The translations under genes and the position numbers were made by a program. From Ulva prolifera (taxonomy: Eukaryota; Chlorophyta; Ulvophyceae; Ulvales; Ulvaceae): a DNA stretch of 64,000 nucleotides. The notes under the pieces were generated by a model that ran no database searches, was not told where the DNA came from, and was given only the letters and a program-made list of their open reading frames with translations. Below, one piece after another: positions 13,601 through 24,157 of this stretch (the first letter of the stretch is position 1; the number at the start of each line of letters is the position of its first letter). The stretch spans positions 806,001 through 870,000 of the forward strand of contig CM041196.1 of the NCBI GenBank assembly GCA_023078555.1. Reading direction: 5' to 3'.

Positions 13601-16467
13601 ATCCATCACAACAGCGGTTTGCAGAAGACTGCGGCAGAATTGGGCAGCGCCCATGTGACGCAGGCGATTCCATTTCCCCCTGCACTCCTAGGTGTGATTC
13701 TAATCGGTTGCTAAGTACCCCAATGCTGTGCACATATGTGTCTTCATGTTGTTCCATATGGCGAACAAAAGCCATGATTCTTGCACAATATGCAGTCGTC
13801 TTGGCTGCGAACCTGGGCTCGTAGTTGTGGATGGGATTTGTTGGCCTGCACCCCCTCCCCCTCCCTCTCCCTCCCCCCCTCCCCCTCCATCTCCCTCTCC
13901 CCCTCCCCCTCCGCCATGCATCCCGCTGGATCCATCACAACAGCGGTTTGCAGAAGACTGCGGCAGAATTGGGCAGCGCCCATGTGACGCAGGCGATTCC
14001 ATTTCCCCCTGCACTCCTAGGTGTGATTCTAATCGGTTGCTAAGTACCCCAATGCTGTGCACATATGTGTCTTCATGTTGTTCCATATGGCGAACAAAAG
14101 CCATGATTCTTGCACAATATGCAGTCGTCTTGGCTGCGAACCTGGGCTCGTAGTTGTGGATGGGATTTGTTGGCCTGCACCCCCTCCCCCTGCCTCTCCC
14201 TCCCCCCCTCCCCCTCCATCTCCCTCTCCCCCTCCCCCTCCGCCATGCATCCCGCTGGATCCATCACAACAGCGGTTTGCAGAAGACTGCGGCAGAATTG
14301 GGCAGCGCCCATGTGACGCAGGCGATTCCATTTCCCCCTGCACTCCTAGGTGTGATTCTAATCGGTTGCTAAGTACCCCAATGCTGTGCACATATGTGTC
14401 TTCATGATGTTCCATATGGCGAACAAAAGCCATGATTTTTGCACAATATGCAGTCGTCTTGGCTGCGAACCTGGGCTCGTAGTTGTGGATGGGATTTGTT
14501 GGCCTGCACCCCCTCCCCCTCCCTCTCCCTCCCCCCCCTCCCCCTCCATCTCCCTCTCCCCCTCCCCCTCCGCCATGCATCCCGCTGGATCCATCACAAC
14601 AGCGGTTTGCAGAAGACTGCGGCAGAATTGGGCAGCGCCCATGTGACGCAGGCGATTCCATTTCCCCCTGCACTCCTAGGTGTGATTCGAATCGGTTGCT
14701 AAGTACCCCAATGCTGTGCACATATGTGTCTTCATGTTGTTCCATATGGCGAACAAAAGCCATGATTCTTGCACAATATGCAGTCGTCTTGGCTGCGAAC
14801 CTGGGCTCGTAGTTGTGGATGGGATTTGTTGGCCTGCACCCCCTCCCCCTCCCTCTCCCTCCCCCCCTCCCCCTCCATCTCCCTCTCCCCCTCCCCCTCC
14901 GCCATGCATCCCGCTGGATCCATCACAACAGCGGTTTGCAGAAGACTGCGGCAGAATTGGGCAGCGCCCATGTGACGCAGGCGATTCCATTTCCCCCTGC
15001 ACTCCTAGGTGTGATTCTAATCGGTTGCTAAGTACCCCAATGCTGTGCACATATGTGTCTTCATGATGTTCCATATGGCGAACAAAAGCCATGATTTTTG
15101 CACAATATGCAGTCGTCTTGGCTGCGAACCTGGGCTCGTAGTTGTGGATGGGATTTGTTGGCCTGCACCCCCTCCCCCTCCCTCTCCCTCCCCCCCTCCC
15201 CCTCCATCTCCCTCTCCCCCTCCCCCTCCGCCATGCATCCCGCTGGATCCATCACAACAGCGGTTTGCAGAAGACTGCGGCAGAATTGGGCAGCGCCCAT
15301 GTGACGCAGGCGATTCCATTTCCCCCTGCACTCCTAGGTGTGATTCGAATCGGTTGCTAAGTACCCCAATGCTGTGCACATATGTGTCTTCATGTTGTTC
15401 CATATGGCGAACAAAAGCCATGATTCTTGCACAATATGCAGTCGTCTTGGCTGCGAACCTGGGCTCGTAGTTGTGGATGGGATTTGTTGGCCTGCACCCC
15501 CTCCCCCTCCCTCTCCCTCCCCCCCTCCACCTCCATCTCCCTCTCCCCCTCCCCCTCCGCCATGCATCCCGCTGGATCCATCACAACAGCGGTTTGCAGA
15601 AGACTGCGGCAGAATTGGGCAGCGCCCATGTGACGCAGGCGATTCCATTTCCCCCTGCACTCCTAGGTGTGATTCTAATCGGTTGCTAAGTACCCCAATG
15701 CTGTGCACATATGTGTCTTCATGTTGTTCCATATGGCGAACAAAAGCCATGATTCTTGCACAATATGCAGTCGTCTTGGCTGCGAACCTGGGCTCGTGGT
15801 TGTGGATGGGATTTGTTGGCCTGCACCACCTCCCCCTCCCTCTCCCTCCCCCCCTCCCCCTCCCTCTCCCTCTCCCCCTCCCCCTCCGCCATGCATCCCG
15901 CTGGATCCATCACAACAGCGGTTTGCAGAAGACTGCGGCAGAATTGGGCAGCGCCCATGTGACGCAGGCGATTCCATTTCCCCCTGCACTCCTAGGTGTG
16001 ATTCGAATTGGTTGCTTTGTACCCCAATGCTCTGAACATATGTGTCTTCATGTTGTTCCATATGGCAAACAAAATCCATGATTCTTGCACAATATGCAGT
16101 CGTCTTGGCTGCGAACCTGGGCTCGTAGTTGTGGATGGGATTTGTTTGCCTGCACCCCCTCCCCCTCCCCCTCCTGAACCGCCAGTGCGCATCGATCCTC
16201 CTGATGATCCGCTTGATCGATTTGCGAAAAGTTGTGGCAGGCTCGGGCAACGCCCTTGCAACAGAAGCGATGCCTTATCCCCCTCCACCCCAAGGTGAGT
16301 GTCGGAGAGAATGTTATGTACCTAATGGCATGCATAAATAGTGCACTGACCTGTCTGAGTTCGCATGTTCTCGACAATTTCGTGACAAACTATATGCAAT
16401 TTGCAGCATAATTGGCTGCAAGCCGGGGCTTGTGGAGAAAAATGGGACATGTCAGCCTGCGGAATAG
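10639..16467 (+). CDS. Secreted Cys-rich / Pro-rich tandem-repeat protein, 18 exons
   Basis: The first in-frame ATG (10639, context ACGATGG) opens a signal-peptide-like N-terminus (hydrophobic FTSAFMLLHVALLSGLLG). Exon 1 ends at 11057. Fifteen near-identical exons follow (starts 11162, 11491, 11820, 12150, 12479, 12808, 13137, 13466, 13796, 14125, 14454, 14784, 15113, 15442, 15771; normally 225 nt), separated by 104-bp introns that start GTGTGATTC and end ATATGCAG. Exon 17 is 16100-16294 and exon 18 is 16407-16467, ending in TAG. All these introns are phase 2. Each unit encodes about 75 residues: six cysteines (GCEPGLV, GICWPA, CIPLDP, EDCGRIG, RPCDAG, SPCTP) and an SPPPP spacer. Spliced length is 4053 nt, about 1350 codons. 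Exons starting at 11820, 13466 and 14454 carry one extra C and shift the frame into a stop. The Pro-Ser spacers resemble hydroxyproline-rich algal wall proteins; the Cys module is not assigned to a named family. Confidence 0.82.
11058..16099 (+). repeat. 329-bp exon-intron tandem array with higher-order repeat
   Basis: Each 329-bp unit is one 104-bp intron plus one 225-bp exon; three units are 330 bp because of an eighth C in the polyC tract. Units fall into variants by the Pro spacer (CCCTCCCTC or CCCTGCCTC) and by intron type (CGAATTGGTTGCTTTGT or CTAATCGGTTGCTAAGT). The order of variants in exons starting at 11162, 11491, 11820, 12150, 12479 recurs at 12808, 13137, 13466, 13796, 14125. That is a 1646-bp higher-order repeat of five units, present twice. 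Introns and exons are both nearly identical, so amplification is recent or homogenised. Confidence 0.95.
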
Positions 16468-17609
16468 ATGCGGAATCCTTCCCTACGCAATCACCCTCGA
16501 CTGTCTGAGGTATGCTGGCTGGGCCACAATAGTTCTGAAACATGCAGCTGAGGAGTGCAATGCGTCAGGTTATGCGTACAGAATAATGGTACATCATAGA
16601 ATGCCCCCTCATGGCGGTTGAGACGCGTCGGAGACATTGTTTCAGGTAACACGGCTACATCTTCTGTCGTTTGGCCCGGGGCTGGATTGAGATCCTGACT
16701 TTGCGCACGATTGGGAAAGCAAAGCCTTCATCCAGATCGATGTTGTCTGTAGACCTGGTGTATAATCGATGTTGGTTGATTTGCCTTGTAGTGAGCTATG
16801 GTGCTGTGCCGTACGATTTGCCTTGCGTCGGGCCTATAGTATTCTGGACATGGCAAAATGAGTAAGTAGACACAACAACGTGTTGTATCAGGAATTTTGT
16901 TAGAACATGCGAGGTTATTTGTGAAAGTAGGTTGCAACGACGGGCGAGCAAACTTCAGATGTACAAGGGCAGAAATGTGGGAGGTACATGTAAACTACTG
17001 GGTTATCATAGCCGAACTAGCATTCTTCTTGTGTGAATTTTGTGACGTATCTGCCTCTTCGGCACTAGATTTTCACCGGACTTGCTGAGGATGTGAGACA
17101 TTAGTTACGGTGCAGCAAACATGCACTTTGAGTAGTTTCATTACCTATGTCTATAGCATCTGTTAAGGCTCGGCCAACTATCAAGCATAACAGACTTGCA
17201 CGCCACATTTCGTGTCTGATCATTGTAGCATTCTAGGAGAGGTGATCAGCAAGTAGCAACTCCGTATGCGCCGGATGCCTCGTGAGCAAAGCATATGAGA
17301 AAGGTATAACCGACACATCACATCCTTGGTCCACAACAACCACAAAAAGCCCTAAAGTATGGCCATTGAAATAACTCCGGGTCACACGAGCAATCAACAC
17401 AACAGAACAAAACACCACACAATTCCGGGTTGCACTTCTAGATACATCCTAAAATTCCACACACACTTCTCAGGACAACCACTAGGCCGTGAAAGAATGT
17501 GAAAGCCGCACCGGTCGCAGGCTTGCCTCGGATGCAACAAAAACGTTGCACGTCCATGGTCCAGCCAGGCGCCTTGGAACCCGGCCAAGCGCCGACACTA
17601 GCGTCGCAC
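16468..17609. other. 3' flank of the repeat-protein gene, no further gene seen
   Basis: The first part should be the 3' UTR of the gene ending at 16467. Small open frames have no recognisable content. The right part abuts the 3'-truncated Copia element. No terminal repeat of that element was recognised here. Confidence 0.5.
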
Positions 17610-17690
17610 CTAGAGTTCCATGCATGAATTCCGCTGCCTCGCATTGCACATACGATGAATGAATGGGCACCGAACAGACCAATGTTCCTT

Positions 17691-19290
17691 TAGACTACTA
17701 GACATGTGCCGGGCCAGAGCATGCGCCACGTAGCTCAGGTCAGGTCGTGTCACTCCTGCAATATACTGGATGCTTCCTACAGCACTCATGAAGCTAGAAT
17801 GCTCAGTAGCACTGGCTTTCTCCAGGTCAGGATGCTCTTTCACACTCCTTAGCTGTTGCCGCGGCACTAAGGGAGTGGGAGATTTACGACACTCAGACAT
17901 ACTGTACTTGTCCAGCAAGTTCTGGATTTTGTTACGTTGTGTCATTGTGATTGTTTTGGCCTTTCGATCACGCGTGATCTCAGTGCCAAGTGCCCAAGAC
18001 AGGTCACCTAGGTCTCTGCCTTCAAATTTCGTGAGAATGACACTGATAATTTTCTGCAGCCCCGCAGAGCAATTGAAAATAAATAAGTCATCTACGCACA
18101 GAAAGATGAGACATCGATCAGTTGTTCTGACATACAGTCCAGGATCACTTTGTGCGCACACAAATCCCAGTTCAGCCAAGACCTTTACTAAAGCTTTATG
18201 CCACTCGTGAGCGGCTTGCTTCAGGCCATACAGAGTCTTATGCAATTTTACATACAAGTGATGTCCCGTCTGTAAAGTACGGGGGCTTTTCAACGAAAAC
18301 CTCTTCCTCCAGGTCACCGTTAAGAAAGGGACACTGTATGTCTATATGCCTAATCTCCAAATCCTCCTGAGCGGCAATAGATAGCAACACACGCAATGTT
18401 GCGTAACTACCGACAGGGGACCAGGTCTCAAAGAAATCTACTCCTTCTACCTGAGAAAAACCACGAGCTACATATCGTGCCTTGTAACGCTGAATCTCAC
18501 CAGCGGGTCCGCGCTTGATCTTGAACACCCACTTGCCCGAGATAGCTTTCTTACCCGCAGGCAGATAGCACAACATAAATGTCCCGTGCTCACCCAGTGC
18601 TTCCACCTCCTCCTGCATGGCACGCAGCCAAGCATCCCTGTCTGGACCCTTGAGTCCTTCCTTCATAAGGAAGATCAGAGTCGGAAGGCTTCTGCTTCCT
18701 GGCGGCGGCTGCTCTGCGCGACCCATGACGCTGAGAACTCTGCTGCTTGCCAGACTCCACATGCTGAGGTTTCAGGCCTGCACAGGACACTCCACAGTCA
18801 GCCGCGGCTGATGTGTCCTGATCGCAAGCTGAAACATCAATAGCAGCCACTACTGTCTCACTACTAGCAATGTCAGAACCCGCAGGCTCATGCATATGCA
18901 CAGCTGCTACATCCGCAGCCATTGGAATAAGGCGTCTGCGTACAAGAGGATTGATTTTAATGCGAGGCAAGGCAGCTGGAATGGCCCTCACCTCATCAGG
19001 CAAATCAACCCCTACAGCGGCTGAGGGGTCCGGGACCTCTCCCCCTAATTCAGACCCGGTCTCCACCTCATCCGGCTCATCCTCCCAGAAGGGCCTCGGC
19101 GCCTCGGCTCCTCGCAGGGGCTGAGCAACTGCCCCCTCGCCAGATGCTGAGGCCGCGGCCGAATTACTCCCGGAACGGACCCGCTGAGCCTACAGATTCT
19201 GATGGGCCGCAGCCTCTTCATCATATGTCATGGTGTAGTCCATCCTCTATTCATCGTCATCATTGTAGATACCGGGACTGCCAGCATTAT
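17691..19290 (-). pseudogene. Copia reverse transcriptase (broken, 3' truncated)
   Basis: A Ser/Asp/Glu-rich linker contains two 13-residue repeats (GMDEDNAGSS type) and two in-frame TAG codons. The polymerase follows with ISGKWVFKIKRGPAGEIQRY, KARYVARGFSQVEGVDFFET and, after a frameshift near 18245, LHKTLYGLKQA and FLCVDDLFIF. The catalytic box is CVDD where YVDD is usual. Homology stops at HMSSSLKEHW (about 17690), just before the RNase H domain. Confidence 0.8.
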
Positions 19291-19386
19291 CCTCATCCAT
19301 GCCGGTTTCGGTAGAACTGCCAGCATTATCCTCATCCATGCCGGATTCGGAAGAACTACCTGACACTTGAACAGGGAACGCAGCTT

Positions 19387-20870
19387 CTACTTCAGATCGT
19401 GCAGAACAGCGTTGCGTGTGACAACGTAGTGCGCAGTGCGGGAGGGCACAACCACAGGGTGATGCACTTCACCACGCACACGAGAGGGGACAGGGACATC
19501 GGGATGGGCAGCGGCTCTGGAGGTCGCACGCGTGCGATGCAGAGTCACTCTGGCTATTTCCGGTGTGGCCCGGGAGGGGTCACGCCGAATTATCTCCGCA
19601 GAGGAGCCAGCTCCAAACCGTGGAGAATACACGTCAGGACTAGGGTTGGGATCGTCCTGACGGAAAGGCATCTCCATGACAGGAGCCCTACCATGACCAG
19701 GTGGGGTGTGCAGCTGGTCACGCAGACGGCGCAACACTCCCCCGTCATACACGTGATCAGATAGGAACGGGGGAACATCACTATCAGTCACACGCTCGCC
19801 CTCATTGTCCTTCTCAAAGGCAACCGTGTAGGAGTTCGCAAACTCCGCAGGCTCCCTCTTGTCCACAACAGCGGACGCATCGTACTTGCGTACGTGGCGG
19901 ATCCTCTGATCCGCAGTGCACATCACCTGACGCACAACAAAAACCCTACCCCCAGGATCATCCTGGGTGTACACCCGCTGCATGCTGGGGCCCAGCCCGG
20001 CCCCGACCCAGTATGCGAGAACTCCCCGCGGGGACAGCTTACGCAGCTTGTCATCCCTTGGATATGCATACACCTCAACCCCCCACGGACGCTGCAGCCG
20101 CAGCAGATCTTGGAACACCTCAACGGAGGTGTCCCTGAAAAAGGACATATAAGGAATGATATCCTTATCACAAGACCGCACTAAAAACTCGTCTAACTCT
20201 GTCGTCGCAAGCAACTGGTACTTGCGCTTTTCCTCATCCCTCAACTTTTCGTGCTCGGCCTTTTTCATGCGCTTTTTGCCCTTTTCAGCTTCATCCACAT
20301 CCGCCGCAGCGTTGATGGCATGCTGAGCTTTCTGGAACTTGAGAATGCGTGCCAGTTTGTCATGGTACAACGCCGAGCACGGCGTGAGATTGTGGCCATG
20401 TACAACACTGGCAAGACATTCGATCCACAGGAACAAAGGCAGGCCACTCACAAGCAGCACTGCACGGAGTGCCTCAAAGGCGATTCCGATTCTCCGCTCG
20501 ATCATACCATTACAGCGATGATCAGCTGTGGGGGTCAAGGGGTGAGTGATGCCACGACGCTGGAGGTAGAGTTTTAAGGCCTCAACCATGAACTCTCCCC
20601 CTTTGTCGGTGTGTAGGATGCGCACACCCGGTTCACCTGGCTTCACCACATTCACCCGAATGCGTTCAATAATATAAGAGATCATGGCCGCAGCCTCACT
20701 CTATTTGCGCAGACTGACCACGAAAGTGTAGCGGGTAAAGGCACACATCACAAACAAAGCATATTTCACACCTCCAATTCCTACTGGAGTGACAGGCCCA
20801 GCTAAATCGGCATGCAGTTGCTCACCAGGCCACTTGGCCTGGCCCATGAGCTCACGATCATTGGCAGATC
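19387..20870 (-). pseudogene. Copia integrase (broken)
   Basis: After the frameshift the integrase core runs from HADLAGP (first catalytic Asp) through an in-frame TAG near 20700 (LRK-stop-SEAAA) to HTDKGGEF (second Asp) and GMIERRIG (Glu region). The C-terminal part carries a Copia-type tail with LRKLSPRGVLAYWVGAG. Integrase joins element cDNA to host DNA in the nucleus. The stop and frameshift make this copy non-functional unless read through. Confidence 0.8.
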
Positions 20871-21911
20871 TCTAGAGAAGTTACCCGCAGGCACTTTGCC
20901 AATTCTGCATCCGTGACACCGATTTCCTAGCGGCTCGGAATCGACACTCAAATTCAAATGACCATAAAAATCAGCGTTGGATTGCATGCGCTTGAGAACC
21001 CAATTTGACTGATGAAACGACAAATGCGCTATGAAAGCAGAATCCAGCAAGTAAGCGTCATGTGGGACCTCAGCTCCCCCAGTATTGGGCCGCTGTAGGT
21101 CAACAGCCGCGGCTGCCACGTTATGCCAACGTTGCTGGTCCTCGACCACGCAGGTCGGGCTGCTCTGGTCAGACCAGACTACCCCTCGGTTGACTGGAGC
21201 ACCGACAAGGATAGGTTTGGTGTTAACTGCCATTTTGAACGCAAAAACAGGATGACCATCCACGTCTAGTTCCTGGTATTTGACATCATCCTCAATGTCG
21301 GTAGCCATATCACCCAAACCAGGGACATACAATACATTTTTACGCGTATCCAAAAACATTTGCTCATGCCTAAGACCCATTGTGCTAAGCAGGTTGTACG
21401 GACATTCGGGCGCATAGTAAACACCAGGGATTTCCATATCCAATGGACGCTTGTTCCCATGCTTGTCAACATAAGTACCCAGGTTCGCCTGAATGGTTCC
21501 CCTGCCCATGATAGAGAGATGGCCTGGTCCCGCAAGATTGGCAGTTCTCTGACACGGACCGTACTCAGTGAACATTTCACGATTTCCCACTATGTGCATG
21601 TCCGAACCACTATCGACAATAATGTTCCAAGGCAAAGACGCGTCTGGTTGCGGATACTTTTCAGGCATCTCGACAGCACAAATGTCTCTGGCCGCAGCCT
21701 GTTTGTGTTGGGGGCAGTTCGCACGCAAATGTCCTTTCTTCTTGCAGAAGAAACAGGTCCTGGTCTCCTCGCGAGGAGCCTGGCCAGCTGAGAGAGCAGC
21801 GACCACAGGACCGTCACCACGGGGTTGCTTGCGCCAGCCTTGGCTTGGTTTGCCCGCGGGCGCCCCAGACCTAGCCTGCAGCTGTCGCTGTTGTTTGAGC
21901 AAGTCAGTCAT
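20802..21911 (-). CDS. Copia zinc knuckle, protease and pre-integrase region
   Basis: The 369-residue frame starts at the ATG overlapping the Gag stop. It contains a CX2CX4HX4C zinc knuckle (C53, C56, H61, C66), an aspartic protease active site DSG at 100-102 within WNIIVDSGSDMHIVGN, and a pre-integrase zinc-binding segment (HLSFHQSNW ... CHGCRIGKV). It is cut off by a frameshift: the next base frame continues with GEQLHADLAGPV, the first catalytic aspartate region of integrase. In an intact element this would be part of one Pol polyprotein. Confidence 0.8.
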   Translation of the reverse strand: MTDLLKQQRQLQARSGAPAGKPSQGWRKQPRGDGPVVAALSAGQAPREETRTCFFCKKKGHLRANCPQHKQAAARDICAVEMPEKYPQPDASLPWNIIVDSGSDMHIVGNREMFTEYGPCQRTANLAGPGHLSIMGRGTIQANLGTYVDKHGNKRPLDMEIPGVYYAPECPYNLLSTMGLRHEQMFLDTRKNVLYVPGLGDMATDIEDDVKYQELDVDGHPVFAFKMAVNTKPILVGAPVNRGVVWSDQSSPTCVVEDQQRWHNVAAAAVDLQRPNTGGAEVPHDAYLLDSAFIAHLSFHQSNWVLKRMQSNADFYGHLNLSVDSEPLGNRCHGCRIGKVPAGNFSRDLPMIVSSWARPSGLVSNCMPI

Positions 21912-22713
21912 GCTCAGTCAAACGCGATATAATTACATGAGGGGAGGAGTGTCGGACTTCGCCGCGCACAGCGTTGAACTCCTCCCCCACTTCTAACAGT
22001 TTCAAACGGAGCCATCGCTGGCCCACATCAGCACCTAGTGCCTCCAGTTGAGTGTATACACTCATCACATCACCACAATATGTCGCAACATCTCTATTGT
22101 TTTGTGACAAAGAATTAAACCGACTCCACAATCTGTGGATTTCGGCTTCAGGTCTGTACTTTGCAGTCAAGTAAGACCATGCTTCACACAGGTGTGACAT
22201 GCGATAGACAGTCGTCCTATCCGCGTCAGGCAAAGACATCAGGACCTGCGTCCTCGCCCTAGCATGAACACGCTGTTCGTCCGCAGACGGTGCGTGCTGC
22301 AATAGGTGGTCTAACTCGAATTGGCCTAACCACAGAAAGACTTTCTGCTCGTACGCAACGAAGCTTTCGGCCTTAAAATTCCATTCAGGCAATTTCCCTT
22401 TTGTCAAATCAGGTTCGCTACGCCCCCGAGATGCACGCAGCGCTTCGGTCAACGTCTCGAGTGTGATGAAAGACTCAGTGTGACTTTGATCGTTCACGAC
22501 ATGAGAGGAAAAAGTCACCTGCTGGCTGCTCTGCCCAGGCTGGGAAGAGGGTCGTGGCCGGACAACTCGTCCGCCTCGGAGTAACATACCCTCGGGCGGT
22601 TCTCCGTCAGGGAGCTGCTGGTCAGCGTCCCTGTCGACGAGCGGCTGCTGTTTAGCCTCGTCACGCCTCTCCTCGCGAGGAGAGTTGGAGTTGGAGCGAT
22701 CAGAGTTAGACAT
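21904..22713 (-). CDS. Copia Gag-like protein
   Basis: I chose the ATG at 22713; the frame is open a few codons upstream without another ATG. The 269-residue product has a polar N-terminus and a capsid-like region with KLPEWNFKAESFVAYEQKV and LTAKYRPEAEIHRLWSRF, in the style of Copia Gag (retrotransposon capsid). It ends at TGA in the sequence ATGACTGA, which also contains the ATG of the next frame, so the two overlap by 8 nt. Gag would package element RNA in cytoplasmic particles. The frame is intact, unlike the rest of the element. Confidence 0.8.
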   Translation of the reverse strand: MSNSDRSNSNSPREERRDEAKQQPLVDRDADQQLPDGEPPEGMLLRGGRVVRPRPSSQPGQSSQQVTFSSHVVNDQSHTESFITLETLTEALRASRGRSEPDLTKGKLPEWNFKAESFVAYEQKVFLWLGQFELDHLLQHAPSADEQRVHARARTQVLMSLPDADRTTVYRMSHLCEAWSYLTAKYRPEAEIHRLWSRFNSLSQNNRDVATYCGDVMSVYTQLEALGADVGQRWLRLKLLEVGEEFNAVRGEVRHSSPHVIISRLTEHD

Positions 22714-23630
22714 CCTGCAGTAGGACAGACGGTGATTAGTCGCGCGCAGCAACTAAACACATGGGATGGCTCGCGAGCCGACAGGTTGAGAAAATAAGCA
22801 AACGCGTTAGCTTTTCTCAGCGCTGATCATTAAAACAAGCTTCTCGAATTGTATCTGATAACAATGTGCTACGAGAAAGCTAAATAATGCCTGTGCTTTT
22901 GACCGCAATCTGAGCGCCGGCAGAACAGTGGAATGCTTGCCGTGTCCGCGCATAGACATTGACCGACGGCTTCCTGAACAAGACCATAAAACAGACATAA
23001 CGCTAACATTCATCGATACCATGTCAGAAACGCTCTCTATCTGCAGGTCAGACGCGCAGTCTGAAGTCAGGTCAAGCAGCCTGCATTCCATACCTGCTGC
23101 GCACAGAGGTAGAACCAAGGAATGCGATGGGGAGATCAGGATACAGCTAGTACCGTGAAGCAGTGATAAGAATGGTTACAGATCTCAAGGTTACGCCGGG
23201 AAACCCTCGTAGGATCTCCCTCACTACATCGAGACAATCCCAGGTGGCGGCTTACCCCTGCACTGGATCCGCGGATCGTCCGTGCATGGGTGCACCTGTC
23301 ACCACACTGCTGCCCGCAGGCTCATGCATTGTGACATGCGCGTCTGACCTGACAAAGATAGCGTTTCTGACAGCGCCCGGCTGCGTCTCTCGGTGCTTGC
23401 ATCCCAACGGGGTTGGGCTCCAGCAAGGCTGGTGAAGATTCAAGTTCCATACTGTGACCCCCATCGGTGACAGGCCCATGGCCCTCTACTCAGTTGTTCC
23501 AGAGATATCCAAGGTGTAGTGCCTCCAAGTGCTACGTGCCTCCGGGCACCGGTGTTTATTCAACACCGCCGTCTGAGTGACCATAACAGCCGACTTGCAG
23601 CAGCTTTGCCAGGATCAGGGATGTGTTGTT
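22714..23630. other. Stretch between two oppositely oriented Copia parts
   Basis: If the element was inverted internally, this stretch should contain the 5' leader and LTR of the minus-strand element. I compared it by eye with the presumed LTR start at 24160 and saw no clear match. No gene recognised; a 90-codon frame at 23163-23435 has no known features. Confidence 0.4.
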
Positions 23631-23631
23631 G

Positions 23632-24157
23632 TGTCTCAAGGGAACCGCATCCTACAACTTGCGTCTAGGTGGTCCTTGATGTGTATTATATGGGTATTGT
23701 GACTCTGATTGGTCCGGCTGTCCCTTTACTCATAGATCTATTACAGGGTTTATTGTCAAATGTGGCCTGGGCTCCATTTCATGGAAGTCCGCCAGACAGC
23801 CAATATTTGGCAGATCATCATCAGAAGCTGAGTATGTTGCAGCAGAGGAAATAGCCAAAGAAGTTCAGTATTTTTGTGGGCTAGCTCCTCAGATGGGCTT
23901 GCCACCATCTTGTACCTCTGTAGGTTTAGACAATCGTGCAGCGAAGTATTTGATTGAAGATCCTCTCTCAGCTGCACGGACAAAGCATGTCGAGATTAGT
24001 TATCATCATGTGAGGGAGAAGGTAGCACGTCAGCAAATGAAGTTTATCATAGTCCCCACTGCTGACAATCCTGCAGATGTTTTGACCAAGCCACTGCGAC
24101 AGCAGCTGTTTGAAAAGCACCGTCACACTCTCGGTGTTGTGTCCTTGACTAAGGGGG
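23632..24157 (+). pseudogene. Copia RNase H domain, opposite strand
   Basis: The plus strand reads CLKGTASYNLRLGG, then GYCDSDWSGCPFTHRSITGF, SARQPIFGRSSSEAEYVAAEE, LDNRAAKYLIED and TADNPADVLTKPLRQQLF, the standard C-terminus of Copia Pol. Catalytic acidic positions (DSD, EAE, LDN) are present. A TGA interrupts the early part. A purine tract AAGGGGGC (24151-24158) and TGTCGTGAG at 24160 follow, as expected for a 3' LTR start. The segment begins where the minus-strand copy stops, so the two together make one complete Pol order. Confidence 0.8.

Larger units (their letters stand above)
17610..22713 (-). mobile_element. Decayed Ty1/Copia retrotransposon (gag to RT)
   Basis: Read on the minus strand the order is gag, zinc knuckle, protease, integrase, reverse transcriptase, which is the Ty1/Copia order. 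The coding region is split by at least three frameshifts (near 20840, 19390 and 18245) and by three in-frame TAG codons. The RNase H part is missing at the 3' end (left); sequence homologous to that part lies on the plus strand at 23632-24157. I did not recognise long terminal repeats beside it. Confidence 0.9.

Noticed and set aside
11058..16099. CRISPR-like array
   Set aside because: The repeats are 329 bp without unique spacers, and they are exon-intron units of a eukaryotic gene.
11054..16250. Gly-rich open frames of 134-248 codons on the minus strand of the tandem array
   Set aside because: They mirror the proline-rich exons on the other strand; the plus strand has start, stop, signal peptide and consistent splice sites, the minus strand does not.
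17610..22713. Alternative genetic code with TAG as Gln
   Set aside because: Three in-frame TAG codons in a decayed transposon are better explained by CAG to TAG mutation; the host gene at 10639-16467 ends in TAG.
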